Of a stretch of 64,000 bases of DNA, positions 58,534-64,000 are shown piece after piece; within the stretch, counting starts at the first letter, position 1; each line of letters opens with the position of its first letter. Origin of the DNA: Gaiellasilicea sp963850995 (GTDB taxonomy: Bacteria; Actinomycetota; Thermoleophilia; Gaiellales; Gaiellaceae). The position numbers and the translations under genes are program-made. The notes below the pieces were generated by a model that searched no databases, had not been told where the DNA came from, and worked only from the letters and a program-made list of their open reading frames with translations. The DNA lies in contig CAWKNQ010000014.1 in NCBI GenBank assembly GCA_963850995.1, positions 124,001-188,000 on the forward strand, given 5' to 3'.

Positions 58534-59258
58534 CGGTTGTGGTTCACGACCTCGACGTTGTTGCCGTCGGGGTCTAGCACGAAGGCGCCGTAGTAGCCCT
58601 CGTGGTAGATCGGCCGCTGCCCCGGTGGGCCGTTGTCGCGGTAGCCGGCTTCCGTCGCGTCGCGGTGGAAGCGATCAACGGTCTCGTTGTCGAGCGCGGC
58701 GAACGCGATGTGCATGTTCTCGGTCGGCGTGTCGGCGCCGACGACGGAGAACGAGCCACTGACACATGCGAACTGCGTTCGGTCGGGACGCTCGCTGCCG
58801 ACGTGGAATCCGGCCGCCGGTCCGACCGTCTCGTAGAAGCGCGTCGACGCGTCGAGGTCGGAGACGCGGATCCAGAGATGGTCGACATTGCCGTGGTCGC
58901 GGAGCGACCCGTGGTGCACCGCCTCGGCGCTGTTCCCGTCCGGATCGAGCAGGAAGGCGCCGTAGTAGTCCTCGCTGTACTGCGGGCGCGGCCCAGGCGC
59001 GCCGTCGTCCTCGTAACCCGCCGCCGTGCCGGCCCGCCAGAACTCGTCCACGTGCGCGCGAGACGGTGCTACGAAACCGATGTGCAGCCGCCGTGTCGGC
59101 GGATGATCCGGGTCCGCCTGAGCGAGCGAGAAGTCGTTCCACTCGGCGAAGTGGTCGCCGCTGTGCGTCTGCTCGATCCCGAGAGTGCGCAAGACGGTTT
59201 CGTAGAACCGCTCCGAGGCGGAACGGTCCGAGGCCCTGATCGTGACGTGGTCGAACAC
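58530..59258 (-). CDS. Two-module VOC family protein
   Basis: A 242-residue protein with two tandem VOC modules, 1-118 and 125-242. Each begins with a FDHVTIRASDRSASERFYETV-type strand-helix or VDHLWIRVSDLDASTRFYETVG, and each ends with YYGAFLLDPDGNSAEAVHH or YYGAFVLDPDGNNVEVVNH. The modules are clearly duplicated, with a His and Glu in metal-ligand positions of each. Substrate unknown. Its last 4 bp overlap the end of the preceding plus-strand gene. Confidence 0.9.
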   Translation of the reverse strand: MFDHVTIRASDRSASERFYETVLRTLGIEQTHSGDHFAEWNDFSLAQADPDHPPTRRLHIGFVAPSRAHVDEFWRAGTAAGYEDDGAPGPRPQYSEDYYGAFLLDPDGNSAEAVHHGSLRDHGNVDHLWIRVSDLDASTRFYETVGPAAGFHVGSERPDRTQFACVSGSFSVVGADTPTENMHIAFAALDNETVDRFHRDATEAGYRDNGPPGQRPIYHEGYYGAFVLDPDGNNVEVVNHNR

Positions 59259-59294
59259 GGGTCGAACATACCCGTCACGGTCCGGGAGAGACGC

Positions 59295-59318
59295 GGAGCC
59301 CGGCCGGAGCCGGGCTCC
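59295..59318 (-). terminator. Perfect 10-bp hairpin between two minus-strand genes
   Basis: GGAGCCCGGC (59295-59304), loop CGGA, GCCGGGCTCC (59309-59318). It lies between the small membrane-anchored gene and the VOC gene. No T-run follows, so it may be an intrinsic terminator of the GC-rich actinobacterial type or an RNA end. Its core GCCCGGC/GCCGGGC is the same as the inner stem of the double-hairpin repeat at 15934-15950. Confidence 0.5.
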
Positions 59319-59324
59319 ACGCTG

Positions 59325-59558
59325 TCAGAGGTCGTTCGACGTGCCTTCCTCGAACGGGCAGTCGTGGTCGCCGGACTTGCCGGCGTACCCAGTCTGATCG
59401 CTCGAGGATTGGGCCGGTGCCGCTGGGGCCTTGGCCGGCTTCGCAGCCGAGCCCGAGCCGCCGGCGAGCGCCATCGTCGCCCACACCGCGGCGAGCAGGA
59501 GGACTCCCGCAAGCGCGACGAGGAGCGGTGCCCGACGTGTCGTGCGTGCCTCTTCCAT
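59325..59558 (-). CDS. Small membrane-anchored or secreted protein
   Basis: A 77-residue protein: basic start MEEARTTRRAPLL, membrane span or signal (LVALAGVLLLAAVWATMALAGG), an Ala/Lys/Pro linker and a short acidic tail with one cysteine (GDHDCPFEEGTSNDL). The ATG at 59558 follows AAGGAGGCCC; the longer frame upstream is not needed. No recognised family. Confidence 0.6.
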   Translation of the reverse strand: MEEARTTRRAPLLVALAGVLLLAAVWATMALAGGSGSAAKPAKAPAAPAQSSSDQTGYAGKSGDHDCPFEEGTSNDL

Positions 59559-59651
59559 GGGCCTCCTTCCGTTCGGGTGCCCACGCGTAGTCAAGCACGA
59601 CCGGGTCAAAGGCGAGTCAAGGCCCGCGTTCCGTGCTCGGCGCACCGTGAT

Positions 59652-60086
59652 ATGAACTCTGCCGTGAGCCAAGCCGTCGACCTGGGCCGCCTGCGCGAGA
59701 TCCCGCTGTTCGCCGGCCTCAAAGACGACGCGCTCGCCCGGGTCGCCGCGCTCGTCGCCGAGCTCGAGTGTCCGGCGGGAACAGTGCTAGTCCACGCGGA
59801 CGACGCCGGCTCCGGGATGTACGTCGTCGAGGAGGGCACGGTTGTCGTCGAGGCGCGGGGCGGGTTCCAGGCCGAGCTCGGGCCGGGCGAGTTCGTCGGC
59901 GAGCTGACTCTGCTCGTCCCGGACGCGCATCGGGTCGCGCACGTGCGCGCGCTGACAGACGTCCGGTGCCTCGCGATCGGCCGGCAGGAGTTCACAGAGC
60001 TGCTCGAGCAAGAGCCGCGCATCGCCGTGGCGATGCTGCCGGTGCTCGCGCGCCGCTTGTTGGGCGCGATGCAGCTCGTCCGCTAG
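59652..60086 (+). CDS. Cyclic-nucleotide-binding domain protein
   Basis: A 144-residue stand-alone cNMP-binding barrel: RLREIPLFAGLKDDALARVAALV, AGTVLVHADDAGSGMYVVEEGTVVVEA, ELGPGEFVGELTLLVPDAHRVAHVRALTDV and a closing helix. The phosphate-binding cassette lacks the typical Glu-x-Ala-Leu-x(n)-Arg-Ala-Ala sequence in full (GELTLLVPDAHRVAHV), so cAMP binding is uncertain. It serves as an intact comparison for the locally shifted paralogue at 40258. Confidence 0.82.
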   Translation: MNSAVSQAVDLGRLREIPLFAGLKDDALARVAALVAELECPAGTVLVHADDAGSGMYVVEEGTVVVEARGGFQAELGPGEFVGELTLLVPDAHRVAHVRALTDVRCLAIGRQEFTELLEQEPRIAVAMLPVLARRLLGAMQLVR

Positions 60087-60117
60087 GCCGCCCGCGGGCG
60101 AGCTCTCGAGGCACTCG

Positions 60118-60648
60118 TCAGTTGAGCGACGGATCCGGCGGCATGAGCGAGAGGAGGGCGTACGAGCCACCCTGGCGTCGCAGCACCGCGCTCCAGAGCC
60201 CGTCCGGATCGTCGCTGAAGAGGTCGTCGGGCTCCGCCGGGAGAACGAGCCACGACTCTTCCTCGAGCTCCGCCTCGAGCTGGCCCGCGCTCCAGCCCGC
60301 GTAGCCGACAAAGATCCGCCCCCGCACGGCCGCCACGTCCGGCTCCTGGACGAAGCCGACCGTGTCGAAGAGGAGCTCCGACGCGTCGTCGGGATCGTCG
60401 AGCTCGGCGATCGCGAGCACGGACTCGAGTGCGACCGGCCCGCCGACGTAGACGGGCTCCGCCTCGCCCGCGAGCGGGGCGAGCTCCGGGAGCGCCGTGC
60501 CCACCGGGGTGTCGGTCGGCCGGTTGAGGACGAGGCCCATCGCTCCCTCCTCGCCGTGCTCGGCGACGAGCACGACCGTGCGGTGGAAGTTCGGGTCGCG
60601 CAGGATCGGCGCCGCCACCAGCAGCTGCCCGCGCAGCGACTCGCTCAT
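60118..60648 (-). CDS. YqgE/AlgH (UPF0301) family protein
   Basis: A 176-residue protein with the typical layout: LRGQLLVAAPILRDPNFHRTVVLVAEHGEEGAMGLVLNRPT, VYVGGPVALESVL, RIFVGYAGWSAGQLEAELEEESWLVLPA. The family is widespread and uncharacterised; AlgH affects alginate regulation in Pseudomonas. The ATG start overlaps the trpA stop, so it is the last gene of the trp operon here. Confidence 0.92.
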   Translation of the reverse strand: MSESLRGQLLVAAPILRDPNFHRTVVLVAEHGEEGAMGLVLNRPTDTPVGTALPELAPLAGEAEPVYVGGPVALESVLAIAELDDPDDASELLFDTVGFVQEPDVAAVRGRIFVGYAGWSAGQLEAELEEESWLVLPAEPDDLFSDDPDGLWSAVLRRQGGSYALLSLMPPDPSLN

Positions 60649-61355
60649 GCCGGGACGTTATCGAGGGCGGCTCTGAGAGAACCGACGTAGCTGGTGAGCG
60701 CGGCCGGGCCGTCCTCCGCGATCTCGAGCGCGCGGGAGCCGACGACGATCCCATCCGTCAGCTCGGCTGCCGCGCGGGCGTCCTCCGCGGTCGAGATGCC
60801 GAAGCCGGCGTAGAGCGGCACGCCGGGCGCGGCCGTGCGGGCTCGCGCGGCGAGGTCGCCGAGGGCGCCGGAGAGGCCCTCGCGCGCACCTGTCGTGCCG
60901 GTAACCGTGACGAGGTAGAGCCAGCCGTCCGTCTGGCCGGCGGCGAGGCGAATCCGCTCGTCCGTCGAGGTGGGTGCGACGAGCTGGACGCGGCGGAGCT
61001 CCGGCTTCTCTCCCGCCGGAAGGTCGGCGACGATCATGCTCGCGGCACCGGCGGCGCGAGCGTCCGCCGCGAAGCGCTCCCAGCCGTAGGCCTCGAGCAG
61101 CGAGGAGTAGGTCATCGGCACGAGCGGGACGTCGACGCGTGCCCGCACGCTCGCGAGGCAGTCGAGGCAGGCCTGCGTGCGCATCCCCTGCGCGAGCGCC
61201 CGCTCGGCGGCTCGCCGGATAACGGGGCCGTCGGCGAGCGGGTCGGAGAAGGGGAAGCCGAGCTCGACGAAGTCGGCGCCGCCCTCCACCGCCGCCTCGG
61301 CCAGCTCAGGCGTGTCCGCGCCGCACATCAGGTAGATCGCGAGGGTCTTGCTCAC
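60645..61355 (-). CDS. trpA: Tryptophan synthase alpha subunit
   Basis: A 236-residue TIM barrel that cleaves indole-3-glycerol phosphate and channels indole to TrpB. GADFVELGFPFSDPLADGPVIRRA carries the catalytic Glu, YSSLLEAYG and ADLPAGE the loop with the catalytic Asp, and YLVTVTGTTGAR, YAGFGIST and DGIVVGSRAL the phosphate site. Slightly shorter than the usual 260. The GTG start overlaps the stop of the methyltransferase gene. Confidence 0.95.
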   Translation of the reverse strand: MSKTLAIYLMCGADTPELAEAAVEGGADFVELGFPFSDPLADGPVIRRAAERALAQGMRTQACLDCLASVRARVDVPLVPMTYSSLLEAYGWERFAADARAAGAASMIVADLPAGEKPELRRVQLVAPTSTDERIRLAAGQTDGWLYLVTVTGTTGAREGLSGALGDLAARARTAAPGVPLYAGFGISTAEDARAAAELTDGIVVGSRALEIAEDGPAALTSYVGSLRAALDNVPA

Positions 61356-62164
61356 GGCTTGCGGAGGACGGCGAGGATGTGCTGTCCCCCGGAGACAGCG
61401 CCTGGCTCCGAGGCGAGTTCCTGCTCCACGCGCACGATGAACTCCTGCAGCTCGGCCTCGGGTGGGTAGAGCGCGGGGAAGAGGCCGGCTGCCGATACGG
61501 CGACGACCTCACCGTGCCGCGACAGAAGCGAATCGAGCTCGTCCGAGCGGAAGAGCTTCATCGGCAGATGCCCGTAGCCCTCGCCCTGCGGCAGGACGCC
61601 GGTGCGCAGGATTGCCTCGTTCGGCTCGGGACCGTCTCGCCGGACGAGGTCGAGCAGCTGCGGTGCGAAATGCAGCACCGCGCCGACGAGCGACATCACG
61701 GAGACGAGCACGTGCCCGCCCGGCCGAACGACGCGGACGAGCTCGGAGACGCCAACGTCGGCGCGGTCGAGCACGTAGCTGAGCGGTCCGCCGAAGCAAA
61801 CGGCCGCTTCGAAGCTCGCATCGTCGAAGCGCGAGAGGTCGGTTACATCGGCGATCACGCGCTCCGCGACGCCGTGCTCGAGCCCCGCTTCCGCCACCTT
61901 CGCCCGGTTCAGCTCGAGCTGCTTCGGTGACAGATCGGCGACGACGACCTCGGCGCCGAGCCGAGCCAGCTCGATCGTGAAGCGTCCTGGCCCGGCACCG
62001 ACGTCGAGCACACGGTCCCCGGGCGCGACGAAGCGCCGCAGGTGGTCGAGGTGGACGTCGAGGCTTTGCGGCGGTGTGCGGCCGTCGGCGAACCGAAGCC
62101 ACTCCCGCTCGCCGAGCTCGTCGAAGAACGCCGCCGTGTGGTCGGGCTCGTACTCGTCCTTCAT
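61352..62164 (-). CDS. SAM-dependent methyltransferase inside the trp operon
   Basis: A 270-residue class I methyltransferase: motif I VLDVGAGPGRFTIELARLGAEVVVADLS, motif II/III FEAAVCFGGPLSYVLDRADVGVSELVRVVRPGGHVLVSV. It overlaps trpB upstream (ATGA) and trpA downstream (4 bp), so it is translationally tied to both tryptophan synthase subunits. UbiE/small-molecule type by appearance; the substrate could be unrelated to tryptophan. Such an insertion between trpB and trpA is unusual. Confidence 0.88.
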   Translation of the reverse strand: MKDEYEPDHTAAFFDELGEREWLRFADGRTPPQSLDVHLDHLRRFVAPGDRVLDVGAGPGRFTIELARLGAEVVVADLSPKQLELNRAKVAEAGLEHGVAERVIADVTDLSRFDDASFEAAVCFGGPLSYVLDRADVGVSELVRVVRPGGHVLVSVMSLVGAVLHFAPQLLDLVRRDGPEPNEAILRTGVLPQGEGYGHLPMKLFRSDELDSLLSRHGEVVAVSAAGLFPALYPPEAELQEFIVRVEQELASEPGAVSGGQHILAVLRKP

Positions 62165-63264
62165 CGCGCGAGCACCTCTGCGAGGTCCTTGTCGCCGCGG
62201 CCGGAGAGGCAAACGACGACGAGCTCGGCGTCGAGCTCGTCGACGCGGGCGAGCGCGTGTGCCGGCTCGAGCGCCGGGATGATCCCTTCCGTCCGGGTCA
62301 GCCGGCGGAAGGCGTCGAGTGCCTCCTCGTCGGTCGCGCCGACGTAGCGGGCGCGGCCGGAGTCGCGCAGGTACGCGTGCTCGGGGCCGACGCCCGGGTA
62401 GTCGAGACCGGCCGAGATCGAGTGAGCGTCCGCGATCTGGCCGTCCTCGTCGGCGAGCACGGAGGAGCGCGAGCCGTGGAGGACGGCGGCGCGGCCGCTG
62501 CCGAGGCTCGCGGCGCCGGCCGCCTCGACGCCGATCAGCTCGACGTCGGCGTCGTCGATGAAGCCGGCGAACATCCCGATCGCGTTCGAGCCGCCGCCCA
62601 CGCACGCGATCACCGCCTCGGGCAGCCGGCCCTCCGTCTCGAGTACCTGGCCGCGTGTCTCCCGGCCGATCACTGCCTGCAGCTCGCGCACGATCGCCGG
62701 GTACGGCGCCGGGCCGACGCAGGAGCCGATCAGGTAGTGCGTGGTCTCGACGTTCGTGATCCAGTCGCGGATCGCTTCGCTCGTCGCTTCCTTCAGCGTC
62801 TTCGTGCCGAACTCGACCGGGCGCACCTCGGCGCCGAGCAGGCCCATCCGCTCCACGTTCGGCTTCTGGCGGCGCATGTCCTCGACGCCCATGTAGACGA
62901 CGCACTCGAGCCCGAAGCGCGCGCAGACGGTCGCGGTCGCGACGCCGTGCTGGCCGGCGCCCGTCTCTGCGACGATCCGCCGCTTGCCGAGCCGCCGCGC
63001 GAGCACGGCCTGGCCGAGCGCGTTGTTCAGCTTGTGCGCGCCCGTGTGCAGGAGGTCCTCGCGTTTCAGGTAGAGCCGCTTGTCGGGAGCGAAGCGCTCG
63101 GCGCGGCTGAGCGGCGTCGGGCGCCCCGCATACGTCGCCCCGAGCTCGTCCAGCTCGGCACGGAACGTTTCGTCGGCGAGGGCCTCCTCCCATGCCGCCG
63201 TGAGCTCGTCGAGGCCCGGGATCAGCGTCTCGGGCACGTAGCGGCCGCCGTACGCGCCATACAT
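62161..63264 (-). CDS. trpB: Tryptophan synthase beta subunit
   Basis: A 367-residue PLP enzyme joining indole and serine. YLKREDLLHTGAHKLNNALGQ includes the Schiff-base Lys (HKLN), AETGAGQHGVATATVCA the substrate loop, VACVGGGSNAIGMF (here IACVGGGSNAIG) the phosphate-binding glycine loop, and ISAGLDYPGVGPEHA. The ATG at 63264 (MYGAYGGRYVPET) is the normal start. It starts 4 bp after the trpCF stop. Confidence 0.97.
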   Translation of the reverse strand: MYGAYGGRYVPETLIPGLDELTAAWEEALADETFRAELDELGATYAGRPTPLSRAERFAPDKRLYLKREDLLHTGAHKLNNALGQAVLARRLGKRRIVAETGAGQHGVATATVCARFGLECVVYMGVEDMRRQKPNVERMGLLGAEVRPVEFGTKTLKEATSEAIRDWITNVETTHYLIGSCVGPAPYPAIVRELQAVIGRETRGQVLETEGRLPEAVIACVGGGSNAIGMFAGFIDDADVELIGVEAAGAASLGSGRAAVLHGSRSSVLADEDGQIADAHSISAGLDYPGVGPEHAYLRDSGRARYVGATDEEALDAFRRLTRTEGIIPALEPAHALARVDELDAELVVVCLSGRGDKDLAEVLAR

Positions 63265-63268
63265 GGTC

Positions 63269-64000
63269 TCAAGCACGTGCTGCCTCGACGTAGGCCCGCA
63301 CCTTGGCCTCGTCCTTGATCCCCGGAGCGGCCTCGAGCCTCGAGCTCGCGTCGACGGCCCATGGGCGCACATGTGCCACCGCCGCCGCGACGTTGTCCGC
63401 TGCGAGCCCGCCCGCCAGCACGATCCGGCCCGGCTCGGCGGCGGCGCGGTCCCAGTGGCCGGGATCGTCCTCCTGCCACGGCAGGTCGAGCACGCGGGCG
63501 ACCTCCGTGCTCTCGCGCAGGAGCACTCCGTCACGGCCGCGGACGGCACCCTCGATGCGCTCGTGCACCTGGTCGAGCGCCGCCTCGGTCACGCCCGGCT
63601 CGCCGACCCAGACCGCGACCGCGAGCAGCTCGTCCGGGACCGGCAGGACGCTCTCCGGCGGCGCGCGGGCTCTCCGGCGCGAGGACGAAGCCCGCCAGGT
63701 CGGCCCCCGCCTCCGCCGCCACGGCCACGTCTTCTTCGCGGGTGAGGCCGCACACCTTCACGAGCGGCCGGGCGAGTAGCTCGCCCAGCTTCGCGGCGGG
63801 ATCAGGCGCCTGCATCAGCGCCGAGCCGACGAGAATCGCATCCGCCCCTGCCAGCTCGGCGGCCGCGCCCTGCGCCCGCGTTCGGATCCCGCTCTCTGCG
63901 ACGACGACCGGGGCGTGCGGGAGCGCGGTGCCGACGGCAACGAGGTCCAGCTGGGCGCTGCGGTCGATCGCGAACGTGGAGAGGTCGCGGGCGTTGATGC
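63269..64000 (-). CDS. trpCF: Bifunctional TrpC-TrpF (3' part; one frameshift in the TrpF part)
   Basis: Reading from the window edge: the C-terminal half of indole-3-glycerol-phosphate synthase (INARDLSTFAID, VVVAESGIRTRAQ, ADAILVGSALMQAPDPA) passes without a stop through a 10-residue linker (LGELLARP) into phosphoribosylanthranilate isomerase (LVKVCGLTREEDVAVAAEAGADLAGFVLA). Near 63665 the frame breaks; the neighbouring frame continues PPESVLPVPDELLAVAVWVGEPG, then RIVLAGGLAADNVAAAV and WAVDASSRLEAAPG to the stop at 63269. So TrpC and TrpF are fused here and the TrpF half carries a single-base indel. Confidence 0.85.

Noticed and set aside
1..64000. CRISPR arrays, insertion sequences, rRNA genes, tmRNA, SRP RNA
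   Set aside because: No regular spacer-repeat arrays, transposase motifs or recognisable sequences of these RNAs were seen by eye; a dedicated search was not possible.

Overview
The window is a stretch of a very GC-rich actinobacterial chromosome. Three things point to the class Thermoleophilia (Gaiellales/Solirubrobacterales type): the gene order ftsY-ffh-rpsP-khpA-rimM-trmD-lepB-rplS-rnhB-yraN, an Lsr2-like basic protein next to an AddAB-type recombination nuclease, and frequent GTG/TTG starts with short, probably leaderless transcripts. The class assignment is inference from gene content and not from a database search. No prophage, insertion sequence or CRISPR array was recognised.

Layout. 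1-6658 is a housekeeping block for protein targeting, ribosome assembly, tRNA modification and RNase HII. 6859-13269 holds HtpX, a VOC protein, an orphan DNA methyltransferase beside the DNA-uptake genes comM and dprA, and a FAD amine oxidase. 13276-18291 (minus strand) is central redox metabolism: an ornithine-cyclodeaminase-like enzyme, the three-subunit proton-translocating transhydrogenase pntAA-pntAB-pntB, and an isocitrate/isopropylmalate-type dehydrogenase. 18334-27359 is a DNA-repair run: topoisomerase IB, Lsr2-like protein, AddB, AddA, a phosphoesterase and endonuclease III. 27322-35521 mixes a thioesterase, a zinc-ribbon/PAS protein, CorA, thioredoxin reductase, a bacterial eRF1-like protein, RmuC, tRNA-Leu, a CBS protein, Ppx/GppA and initiator tRNA-Met. 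35522-36760 looks like the scar of an old integrative element at that tRNA. 36809-59558 is accessory: single-enzyme genes, regulators, transporters and small membrane proteins. 59652-64000 ends with a cNMP-binding protein and a minus-strand trp operon (trpCF-trpB-methyltransferase-trpA-yqgE).

The most unusual content is non-coding. Two copies of an approximately 120-nt tandem double hairpin (15921-16040 and 29152-29272) differ at many stem positions, but each change is compensated on the opposite arm. Two related nested palindromes (11967-12136 and 40702-40845) behave the same way. Both families look like conserved structured elements and were not recognised as known classes. A third, shorter 59-bp repeat occurs twice behind ftsY.

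The right-hand part (about 40.6-63.7 kb) carries an excess of genes broken by single-base frameshifts: a serine hydrolase, a phosphodiester glycosidase, a haloperoxidase, an ABC ATPase, an unknown membrane protein, trpCF and a cNMP-binding protein. No such break was seen in the first 40 kb. Residual sequencing or assembly indels are a real possibility, so those genes are described by what the two frames encode together.
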